Origin: an uncultured Bacteroidales bacterium
GTDB lineage: Bacteria > Bacteroidota > Bacteroidia > Bacteroidales > Bacteroidaceae
NCBI GenBank assembly: GCA_902801485.1
Contig: CADCIP010000024.1
Location: 1 to 46,566 of the forward strand
DNA length: 46,566 nt
Reading direction: 5' to 3'
The stretch's first letter is position 1, and the number at the start of each line of letters is the position of its first letter. The translations under genes and the position numbers were made by a program. Below, piece after piece: positions 1-6,586 of this stretch. The notes below the pieces were generated by a model. It saw only the letters and a list, made by a program, of their open reading frames with translations, had not been told where the DNA came from and ran no database searches.

Positions 1-634
1 TGCCTCTTGCAACAGCGATGACAATGTGGAGAGGAGGCTGACGACCAATCAAAAAGAGAGGTATGCACAGAATATTTCGGGCGAATATTCTGGTGAGTAT
101 ATCATTGTCTATAAGGACAAGGATTGCACAGACATGACGGACGAGAAGGGGCGACACATAATAACAAAAGCCCATGAAGCAACATTCGGTGACGTGCAAC
201 TTGATGTGTCCGACTACAAGATGCAGCATGTATTCTTTCAAGACTTCCCCGTATCACTGATTTCAAAGGTCGTGGATGCGGACGAAGAACTGAGCCAGGC
301 ACTTGCCGAAACCTCCCCGCAGGCCATCACAGCCCGTTATGGCTTCGACTATGATACGGACTATTCGCACATCAAATGGGCTTTCATCCCCAACGTCATG
401 CTGCTGAACTTGAACTACGTCGGTGCCGACCACCACATTCGCTTGGAGTTTAACAACAACAGCCAGTATTACACATTTACGAAGGACGAACTGCAACAGC
501 CAAAAGCGTTCCGTTCACTTGCCGAAAACGGCATCACCCTGCAACTGGAAGCTATCTACGACGGCTCCACTCTCATACAGCGCTTCGGCTATGAGAAAGG
601 GAACTATATGCATATTATCTTTAAGACAAAATAA
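1..634 (+). CDS. Putative lipoprotein, 5' end cut by window edge (DUF4840-like)
   Basis: The frame is open from the first bases of the window. Before the GTG at 26 it reads A-S-C-N-S-D-D, which looks like a lipobox (ASC) followed by an acidic patch, the usual Bacteroidetes signal for export to the cell surface. The true start and signal peptide therefore probably lie outside the window, and the GTG at 26 is not the start. About 210 residues are visible, with no catalytic motif that I recognise. The size and the style of the mature part (N-terminal GEYSGEY, C-terminal half rich in aromatic and beta-type segments) resemble DUF4840-type lipoproteins of Prevotella and Bacteroides, but that is recall and not a search result. 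Function unknown. The next gene begins 19 bp downstream on the same strand and may be co-transcribed. Confidence 0.7.
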   Translation, partial: ASCNSDDNVERRLTTNQKERYAQNISGEYSGEYIIVYKDKDCTDMTDEKGRHIITKAHEATFGDVQLDVSDYKMQHVFFQDFPVSLISKVVDADEELSQALAETSPQAITARYGFDYDTDYSHIKWAFIPNVMLLNLNYVGADHHIRLEFNNNSQYYTFTKDELQQPKAFRSLAENGITLQLEAIYDGSTLIQRFGYEKGNYMHIIFKTK

Positions 635-653
635 TATAAAAATACAAATTTAT

Positions 654-989
654 ATGGTCGTATCAAAGAAATCTCTTGGAGTAATCGTCCTGTTGTTTAT
701 ACCTTGTTTCGCTGCTGGACAAAACTGCGTGGACAGTACAACGGTCAAGCAAGACAGCATAGCCATTAGTCTACACTCTATATTCCAGCGGGATGTTATG
801 TGCAATTACGATATCATTAGAAAAGACAGTAGTCAACAGCAGTATAGACTATCTTTTGTCCGCAAAGAGCAAGGACTGACACGAGGCATAAGTCCTAATG
901 CTGTAAAAAAGCAGAAGTTCGATCCATATAAGAAGAAATTTACCGATATGCGGATAATGGAAGCTATAGGCTCGCACATAAGCAGATAA
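654..989 (+). CDS. Small secreted protein of unknown function (111 aa)
   Basis: ATG at 654 starts a protein with a clear signal peptide: basic MVVSKK, hydrophobic LGVIVLLFIPCF, then AAGQ as a likely signal peptidase I site near residue 22. The mature part is about 90 residues, polar and basic towards the C-terminus (KKQKFDPYKKKF), with a single Cys just after the predicted cleavage site (QNC) and no known domain. It starts 19 bp after the upstream lipoprotein gene and is probably in the same transcript. The reading frame remains open for 84 more codons after the TAA at 987-989. Those codons do not look like protein, and the last part covers a hairpin. I do not recognise a family. Confidence 0.6.
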   Translation: MVVSKKSLGVIVLLFIPCFAAGQNCVDSTTVKQDSIAISLHSIFQRDVMCNYDIIRKDSSQQQYRLSFVRKEQGLTRGISPNAVKKQKFDPYKKKFTDMRIMEAIGSHISR

Positions 990-1399
990 GCTAAACTCCA
1001 ATTTATCGGACTGCTACCATATAACAGCTGCCTATCTCGATATCCCTTGTTGGAACTTCTGTATGCGACCATCGTATCTGCCATCAGCAATGTCGTGGAC
1101 TTCATGGTCTGCACGTCTGAGTTCGTTGGCATTGAACCTGCCTCAATTGGAAAACTTGAAATAACACCATCCCTTTCCCCCTTACCGGCGAGAGGGATAT
1201 TTCGTTTTGGCGATATGGTGTCAGGCGTTTCATTTCAGTAATTTTATGAGAGGGCTACCTGCGAGGACAAAATACTGATTCTTTTTCATGTTTTTAAGTT
1301 GATTGATTATTTATTGTTTGTTCATTTCTCAAACTTAGATTTGCCTGGTAGGATTTCTTCCAAGCGATTCTATTCACTACAAATAACAAGTGATGCGAC
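990..1399. other. Gene-poor stretch of about 410 bp
   Basis: No convincing gene is seen. The frame of the upstream 111-residue protein stays open to 1241 after its stop, but the implied peptide has no protein-like features. A minus-strand frame (833-1132) overlaps the real gene and is rejected. A C-rich hairpin-like sequence (CCCTTTC ... GAGAGGG, about 1175-1198) could end transcription of the plus-strand pair, although no T run follows it. The rest is AT-rich up to the stop of the minus-strand LRR gene. Confidence 0.4.
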
Positions 1400-2254
1400 T
1401 TAGTATTTTGGCGTATGTATTTCCAGAAATTTTATGTAGGAACCTGCAACGGAAACTCGTTCGTTTACAGAAGCTTTAATAGGTAGTATTACCTGTTTCA
1501 GTTTTGGGCAGCGATAAAACATGTCGGGGCAGAAAGAGTTCTTTTCTGTATAAGCAGAAAGGATATAACTGTCCCCTTTGCGTTTTAGCCTGTGCCCCTT
1601 GAAACGTATTGGCCTCATTGGTATGAATTCCCCATGTTTCACGCGATTCAAATTGTCTTCGAATAAACAGATTCCCGTTCGTTTGTTAGAGCTTGGCTCA
1701 TTACTCTTTCCCATTATATAATAGGGATCATCGTATCCGCCTGAATATGCCCTCTCACGATAGGGAACCTGATATGGTGAAGGTGACAAATATCTGCCTT
1801 GGCTGCTAGGATACAACTTATTCTGATATGGGGTACCCCAACCCCTATTCTTGTTGACTTCACGTTCATAGAAAAACCTTTTATCACCAGGGAAATTAAC
1901 AGATTTTTTCCTTACAGAATACGCCCAAAGCATAATTTCCTTTTCGGCATCCTCAATCTGCAAATAAGGGTCCTTGCTTGCAACTATACTGACACCAGAG
2001 AGGTCGAGTTTCTCCAAACAACCGTTCTCTCCTGCCATGTTCCTTAGTGTTATGATATCTGCCGAGTTTATCTGGCCAATAATCCTGAGTTGCGAACATG
2101 TATCCTTCTGCTCTTGTGTTAGCAACGATTCCAAAGTGCCGGCTGTTTCTACATTTATACATGTTATTTCCACCGGAAACACTGCTCCTTCCGGCTGTGC
2201 AGTAACAAAAAGACAGGAAAGGATATAAGCAATAATAAAAATAATCTGTTTCAT
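1400..2254 (-). CDS. Secreted leucine-rich-repeat-like protein
   Basis: The protein is about 284 residues when started at the ATG at 2254. That start gives MKQIIFIIAYILSCLFVTAQ, a textbook signal peptide ending in TAQ; an ATG at 2272 would add only MNDEMP in front. Residues about 25-100 carry a segment common in Bacteroidales LRR proteins (INSADI, LRNMAG, LEKLDLSGV). The C-terminus has the BspA-type phrase MFYRCPKLKQVILP. The middle (residues about 135-200) is rich in Tyr, Pro, Ser and Arg and looks disordered, so the LRR array is short and interrupted. It is probably an exported surface or periplasmic protein. A good Bacteroidetes promoter lies at 2370-2401. The gene stands alone and points away from the asnS fragment. 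Confidence 0.75.
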   Translation of the reverse strand: MKQIIFIIAYILSCLFVTAQPEGAVFPVEITCINVETAGTLESLLTQEQKDTCSQLRIIGQINSADIITLRNMAGENGCLEKLDLSGVSIVASKDPYLQIEDAEKEIMLWAYSVRKKSVNFPGDKRFFYEREVNKNRGWGTPYQNKLYPSSQGRYLSPSPYQVPYRERAYSGGYDDPYYIMGKSNEPSSNKRTGICLFEDNLNRVKHGEFIPMRPIRFKGHRLKRKGDSYILSAYTEKNSFCPDMFYRCPKLKQVILPIKASVNERVSVAGSYIKFLEIHTPKY

Positions 2255-2369
2255 AGGCATTTCATCGTTCATTCAACTCTCATTACTGTGCACGAACTAA
2301 GGACAATGACAAACAGCAGGAAAAAATACGTTTTAACGGTATTAATCATATTTGCATAATCTTTGGTGG

Positions 2370-2401
2370 CAAAATTACAACTTTTCACCCAATCTCACAA
2401 G
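2370..2401 (-). promoter_or_regulatory. Bacteroidetes-type promoter for the minus-strand LRR gene
   Basis: Read on the minus strand, TAATTTTG (-7 box, 2370-2377) is preceded by CTTG (2398-2401) with a 20-bp spacer. The expected pattern is TTTG, 19-20 bp, TAnnTTTG. It predicts a leader of roughly 100 bases for the LRR gene. Confidence 0.5.
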
Positions 2402-2458
2402 AAAAAGCGGTAAAAACAATTATTTGATAGAATTTCGGAATAACAGACTGTTCTTTAA

Positions 2459-2697
2459 GTGAGATTATAGGCGGTTCTGTCCGTGAGGCAAGCTATGATA
2501 AGTTGATGGCCGAGATAGAGCGCCGTCAGATGGATATGACCCACTTGTGGTGGTATCTTGATACCCGCAAGTACGGAAGTTGTCCGCATGCAGGCTTCGG
2601 CCTCGGTTTCGAGCGTCTGATACTCTTCGTAACCGGTATGCAGAACATCCGCGACGTCATTCCTTTCCCCCGCACACCCAAGAATGCAGAGTTTTAA
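2459..2697 (+). pseudogene. asnS: 3' fragment of asparaginyl-tRNA synthetase gene
   Basis: The 79 codons encode the exact type of C-terminus seen in Asn[12 protein letters not shown], then YLDTRKYG, class II motif 3 ([11 protein letters not shown]), [18 protein letters not shown] and the terminal KNAEF. A complete bacterial AsnRS is about 465 residues, so roughly the first 385 residues, with motifs 1 and 2, are missing. Upstream of 2459 the sequence is not AsnRS-like in any frame. No promoter or good start is visible, although ATG at 2506 could start a useless 63-residue piece. A perfect terminator follows at 2717, so the natural 3' end of the locus is retained. This is best read as a recombination or insertion scar; a complete asnS should exist elsewhere. 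Confidence 0.88.
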
Positions 2698-2716
2698 TCT
2701 GCATTCAGATAATTAT

Positions 2717-2758
2717 ACAGCGGACATAGCCCCAAGGGTTATGTCCGCTGTGTTTTTA
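2717..2758 (+). terminator. Rho-independent terminator after asnS fragment
   Basis: ACAGCGGACATA pairs with TATGTCCGCTGT, extended inwards by GCCC/GGGT-type pairs around an AA loop, and is followed by TTTTT. The long GC-rich stem indicates a strong terminator inherited from the asnS locus. Confidence 0.85.
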
Positions 2759-2811
2759 TGGTATCGTTAAGGTTAGGATATCCGTAATTCCGCAAAAAAC
2801 ATCCCATTTTC

Positions 2812-2842
2812 TTTGTACATATTATATTATTGCATATTTTTG
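2812..2842 (+). promoter_or_regulatory. Bacteroidetes promoter for the LRR-kinase operon
   Basis: TTTG at 2812-2815 and TATTTTTG at 2835-2842 are separated by exactly 19 bp, a full match to the Bacteroidetes primary-sigma consensus. The start codon at 2872 leaves a leader of about 25 bases. Confidence 0.75.
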
Positions 2843-2871
2843 CATAAGAATAAACAGGGTTATTAAGAACG

Positions 2872-3501
2872 ATGAAACGAGTATCACTTGTCATTTTCCT
2901 ACTTTTAACAAGCATTTTCGCCCTTCCTTTGAAGAATGGGGAACACTTTGTTGCTCCCATACCTTTCGGAAACGGTACCGTCACCATGAACTTTCATACA
3001 GGACTGGTTCCAGGTTATGGATGGTACTCCTCAGTCGGTTCACAAGAGTACAACAAGCCTGCTGTCGATTCCAGGTTAGAAGGAGAATTAATCATTCCCG
3101 ATGCCGTCACCTATCTGGGCATTAATATGGAAGTCTTGTGGATATCACGAGGTTCCTTCCAGTCCTGCCCCAAACTCACAAAGATTCATTTGCCGGCAAA
3201 AGTAAAGTCCATTTCCAATCTGGCTTTCCAGGGTTGCAGTTCGCTGCGCGAGATAACCATCCCGGTATGCTGCGAGGTTATTTATCCACGTGCCTTTATC
3301 GGATGCACGGCACTCAGGCGGGTTACATTCCTGTCAGACCTTCCTCCCAAGAGCTACAACAACGATACATTCGACGAGGTAACTTACTCCACAGCAACAC
3401 TTGTTGTTCCAGCCCAGTCTTCAGAAGAATATCTGAAAAATCCCATAAGTTATCGCTTCCGTTTCCATGCAGAAACCCTTCCCATTTATAAAGACAATTA
3501 A
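2872..3501 (+). CDS. Secreted BspA-type leucine-rich-repeat protein (209 aa)
   Basis: MKRVSLVIFLLLTSIFALP is a signal peptide. The mature protein carries short BspA-like (LRR_5) repeats between residues about 65 and 165: EGELIIPDAVTYLG, SFQSCPKLTKIHLP, AFQGCSSLREITIP and AFIGCTALRRVTF. It ends with the strand pattern usual after such repeats (TLVVPAQSSEEYLKN). These proteins are exported and often bind host or matrix proteins; no specific ligand can be inferred here. Its stop codon is 2 bp before the GTG start of the kinase gene, so the two are very probably co-transcribed and perhaps translationally coupled. An LRR protein made with a membrane-anchored kinase suggests a possible extracytoplasmic partner for the kinase, which is inference only. 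Confidence 0.85.
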   Translation: MKRVSLVIFLLLTSIFALPLKNGEHFVAPIPFGNGTVTMNFHTGLVPGYGWYSSVGSQEYNKPAVDSRLEGELIIPDAVTYLGINMEVLWISRGSFQSCPKLTKIHLPAKVKSISNLAFQGCSSLREITIPVCCEVIYPRAFIGCTALRRVTFLSDLPPKSYNNDTFDEVTYSTATLVVPAQSSEEYLKNPISYRFRFHAETLPIYKDN

Positions 3502-3503
3502 CC

Positions 3504-4690
3504 GTGAGTACAAAAGAACCATCCAATAACATCAATCTTGATAATTCCTTCTCCGGCTTTGCCGAAGAAGATGTCGAGCATGTCAGTCGTAAGTTCACAG
3601 AAGTGAGCCTTCTGAAGGAAACGGCAACCCACCAGCTTTTCAAGTCCAAGCATTTTGGCCGATGGTATCTTTTAAAGGCTCTATGCCCCCATCTCCGTAA
3701 GAGCGAGTTCCATCGCCAGATGCTACGTAAGGAAATGGAGATCCTTATGCAGTTGCAACATCCCGGTATCGTGGGTTGTTCGGGTATGGAGTATATAGCA
3801 GATTACACAGACAGTCAGGGCGAGACTATATCCATAGGCGAATGCATTGTTCTCGAATTTATCGATGGTCAGCCACTTTCCGAGTTGCTTAGTTCCTCCC
3901 CTCGATATGGCTGGAAGGGTGTTGTCTCCGAGCTTCTCGATGCCCTCGACTATATGCATGCTGCCGGTATCACGCATCGCGACCTGAAGCCTTCCAACAT
4001 CATGCTTACCCACAACGGACAGCATGTAAAAATCATCGATTTCTCTCTGGCCGACACCAACAGTCATGCGATACTGAAACACCCCTCTGGTACCCGTCGG
4101 TATATGGCACCAGAGCAGGAAACCATGTCTACCCCCGATGTCCGCAACGATATATATTCGCTGGGTGTTATCCTTAGCGAATTACCGCTTAAAGGTTTCT
4201 GGCCTGCTATTGCCCGTCGCTGCAACTCCCCATCGAGGAGCGTTATGCCAACATTGCCGCCCTACAGGCTGATGTAGAACGGCGTTCACGTCGTGCCACC
4301 TTTTTACGCTGGACTGCCGCATCTCTGGTCTCCCTTCTTCTTCTTTCCGTTATATTTGGTTCGGTATGGAACATCTATAAGGAACAGAACCGCATTCCGC
4401 GCCTTACGGCAAAGGCTATGGAACAACTGGAGGACAGTATCACTGCTACCCAACTTACCCAACATATAGATACGCTTACCGATTGGCGTTATCTCGACCC
4501 GCAGGTAAACGAGAAGATTCTCAGCGTAAATGCTTTCATCTACGAATATGCCGCTACGCAGTTACCCGAATGTTCCGAACACGAGCGTACTAACATCATG
4601 TACCAGATGCTCGAGCATTGGCAACACTGGCACGACCATATAGTCTGTCGCGCCAAATTTCTAATCCCCAAAAGAAAAGCTAAAGATTAA
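3504..4690 (+). pseudogene. Membrane-anchored Ser/Thr protein kinase (Hanks type), frameshifted
   Basis: The first frame (3504-4277) encodes a eukaryotic-type kinase: candidate ATP-binding Lys58 (YLLKAL), HRDLKPSN at 158-165, DFS in place of DFG at 179-181, and GTRRYMAPEQ with APE at 202-204. The Gly-rich loop is poorly conserved (ETATHQLF). After GFWPAIARRCNSP the frame is lost. The neighbouring frame, open from about 4202 to 4690, continues logically with IEERYANIAALQADVERR, a transmembrane helix (AASLVSLLLLSVIFG) and an extracellular tail of about 105 residues. One missing C in the run at 4228-4231 explains the break. Restored length would be about 395 residues. It starts with GTG 2 bp after the LRR gene. 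The break could be a true mutation, programmed slippage or a sequencing error. Confidence 0.85.
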
Positions 4691-4693
4691 AGT

Positions 4694-5254
4694 CTATTCT
4701 TCAATTTTAAAACGGATGCCATCCTTTTTTCCCACAACGTATACCATTTGCGGGCGCCCTTCGTGTATCAGGCTGCTCATGTAAAGAGGTTCGCCTTCAA
4801 TAAAAACATCACATACGAATGTATCGCCCACACTGAGTTTCGTATGCTCAGCTTCTTTCACCTCGAAGCAACCGTCTTTCCTTAGTTCAGCCACACACCG
4901 GCGGTCAGGCTGCCATGTCAGTTCCACCCGCTGTCCTATCTGTATGTCCGTCGTTCTAAGATGGCGGGCCATCACCTCATCGCTTTGTGGCTCATCCGAA
5001 GATGCCGGAGCCCAGTTGCAGAATGTCACATAATCGGCATAGCCCAGATAACGGGCCAACACATCCAAGGTGGTCTGTCGTGTGGCAACTCCCTTTCTAT
5101 AGCCCCATATACGCATAAGCGTGGAAGAACTTACAAGTTCCTTCACCCTTGCCTCTATTTTCTCCGAGAGCCACTCAAAGTCCATTGGAGTCCGCAGCTG
5201 TTTGCCAGCCTTCTGCTCCACCGCCTCACACAGTTTCCTATATTCTTGTTGCAT
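4694..5254 (-). CDS. Putative DNA-binding regulator (Bacteroidetes HTH-like, 186 aa)
   Basis: The start at 5254 (MQQEYRKLCEAVEQ) is preferred to an upstream ATG at 5329. The latter would add a leader peptide-like stretch, and a TATATTTG -7 box lies at 5277-5284, downstream of that ATG. The N-terminal 85 residues resemble a helical domain frequent in Bacteroidetes: LSEKIEARVKELVSSSTLMR-IWGY, then TTLDVLARYLGYADYVTFC, in which 'STL-RIWGY' and 'TLD-LA-LGY' are the recognisable phrases and suggest an HTH-type fold. The C-terminal 85 residues are beta-rich (IQIGQRVELTW, KLSVGDTFVCDVFIEGEPLY) and unknown to me. It faces the frameshifted kinase tail to tail, with 3 bp between the stops. Target unknown. 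Confidence 0.65.
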   Translation of the reverse strand: MQQEYRKLCEAVEQKAGKQLRTPMDFEWLSEKIEARVKELVSSSTLMRIWGYRKGVATRQTTLDVLARYLGYADYVTFCNWAPASSDEPQSDEVMARHLRTTDIQIGQRVELTWQPDRRCVAELRKDGCFEVKEAEHTKLSVGDTFVCDVFIEGEPLYMSSLIHEGRPQMVYVVGKKDGIRFKIEE

Positions 5255-5276
5255 ATACCTTATTATAATTATGTTG

Positions 5277-5284
5277 CAAATATA
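5277..5284 (-). promoter_or_regulatory. -7 box for the HTH-like regulator
   Basis: TATATTTG on the minus strand matches TAnnTTTG. No TTTG is found at the usual distance upstream, so the site is weak or needs an activator. It supports the start at 5254 rather than 5329. Confidence 0.4.
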
Positions 5285-5369
5285 CAAGAAAATCCCACAA
5301 GTACCTAACCGGATGTAAAAAAGTAGCATTTAATTCCTATATTCATAAAATGACATAGAAATGACATTA

Positions 5370-5397
5370 TTGTTCTTAGCATAAAGGCGTATTTTTG
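5370..5397 (+). promoter_or_regulatory. Promoter for the nuclease-like gene
   Basis: TTG at 5370-5372 and TATTTTTG at 5390-5397 with a 17-bp spacer, slightly short for the consensus. The coding start is 54 bp further on, with an AT-rich leader. Confidence 0.5.
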
Positions 5398-5451
5398 TGC
5401 ACTAGATATAATACCATTTTAGTTCAATCTAAATTTTTTTAAGTCACAATA

Positions 5452-6552
5452 ATGGAAACAAATTCATTTTTATTACCAAAGAATAGTAGTAATCATGACA
5501 TTTCTAATATACCTATATTTGGCACGTATAAGAATAGAGAAGACCAACTAACAGTAGCATTGCTTCACATCATTAAAGTTGGTGGTGAAGAGTTGCTCCA
5601 AGAAATTGTTGGACTAGCTGGCATTGATTTGCAAACGGCAGAAATGCAAGTGACCACGCAAGTATCCTTTGTACCAGATGATAAGGATAAAAAAGAACGT
5701 GGTTGTCGCGTTGATGGTTTTATTTTCCATGAATGCGGATACCGCCTTTATATGGAAACAAAAATTACATGTAATGCAATCAACGTTGAACAATTGACTA
5801 GTTATCGTAAAATATCCGTGGGTTGTATGCAGAAAATAATTCTATATGTAACCCCAGACGAAAAACGGCCGAAAGAATTAGACCAAAACGAGGCGTGGGT
5901 AAACTGGGAACTTCTGTTAGATTTGCTGAAAGAATACATTGCAGATGAACCAAGCGATTCATTATTGAAGGTCTACGTGGAGAACATAATTATGCTTTAC
6001 AATCTAATAGTAAGTTCCAAGATTATAAAGAAAATAAAGAAAAATCATACCCAATCCGATGAAGAATATGAAACAGAACTGTTAAAGTGGGCACAGAAAA
6101 AAACTACAAAACCAAAATCTCAATTATGGGGCGATGAGGATGCAAATGTACTTATTGTAGGCGGAAAATGGGGAGAACCTGTAGCACTCAAGTATGGTTT
6201 CTATGCATGTCAGCCAGGACGTACATTTCTTTCAACACGCTATTTGGCATTTTATCACAGGAATCGTATCAAGTACCTATTTCAGATAGAAGAAGCCCCT
6301 CATGATGTTGAAACAATTGAAGGGCTCGGCATATCCTCTAGCTATTTTTCTGAGAAAGAGCCCAACTACGAAAATTATTCCTCTGAGCAAAAACGTCGTA
6401 AATTCTTTAAACTTCAACTCGTCTATATTTTTCAAGTTCCAATTAAAAACAACACATTAAGTAAAACTGGAAAAAGGACGGCTTATACCCAAAATCAAAG
6501 ATATACCACTATAGGAAAGATGTTAACAGCATCCACTACTTCGGATTTGTAA
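5452..6552 (+). CDS. PD-(D/E)XK nuclease-like protein, orphan, possible defence gene
   Basis: The 366-residue protein has no signal peptide or membrane segment, so it should be cytoplasmic. The N-terminal part carries the pattern of a PD-(D/E)XK nuclease: an early Glu (NREDQLT, Glu30), Asp88 (RVDGF), Glu102-x-Lys104 (METK) 14 residues later, and a following helix with Gln114 (EQLTSY). The linker (about 190-222) is lysine-rich and helical. The C-terminal part (230-366) contains a compact segment with GGKWGEP, YGFYACQPGR and RYLAFYHRNRIKYLFQIEE. This is reminiscent of PUA-like/EVE-type modules, but the match is impressionistic. The coding sequence is AT-rich compared with the neighbouring kinase and housekeeping genes. 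It has its own promoter and no partner gene of a known defence type. A restriction-like or abortive role is inference. Confidence 0.6.
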   Translation: METNSFLLPKNSSNHDISNIPIFGTYKNREDQLTVALLHIIKVGGEELLQEIVGLAGIDLQTAEMQVTTQVSFVPDDKDKKERGCRVDGFIFHECGYRLYMETKITCNAINVEQLTSYRKISVGCMQKIILYVTPDEKRPKELDQNEAWVNWELLLDLLKEYIADEPSDSLLKVYVENIIMLYNLIVSSKIIKKIKKNHTQSDEEYETELLKWAQKKTTKPKSQLWGDEDANVLIVGGKWGEPVALKYGFYACQPGRTFLSTRYLAFYHRNRIKYLFQIEEAPHDVETIEGLGISSSYFSEKEPNYENYSSEQKRRKFFKLQLVYIFQVPIKNNTLSKTGKRTAYTQNQRYTTIGKMLTASTTSDL

Positions 6553-6586
6553 ATATACTTAAGTTTAATCAAGTCAATATAGTATC

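Noticed and set aside
423-653. Upstream part of the frame containing the 111-residue secreted protein
   Set aside because: It overlaps the lipoprotein gene in another frame, and the signal peptide begins at ATG 654.
833-1132. Minus-strand frame of 99 codons
   Set aside because: It overlaps the secreted protein gene and has no start context or protein-like features.
5255-5329. N-terminal extension of the HTH-like regulator
   Set aside because: It lies across the predicted -7 box and adds a hydrophobic stretch not fitting a cytoplasmic regulator.
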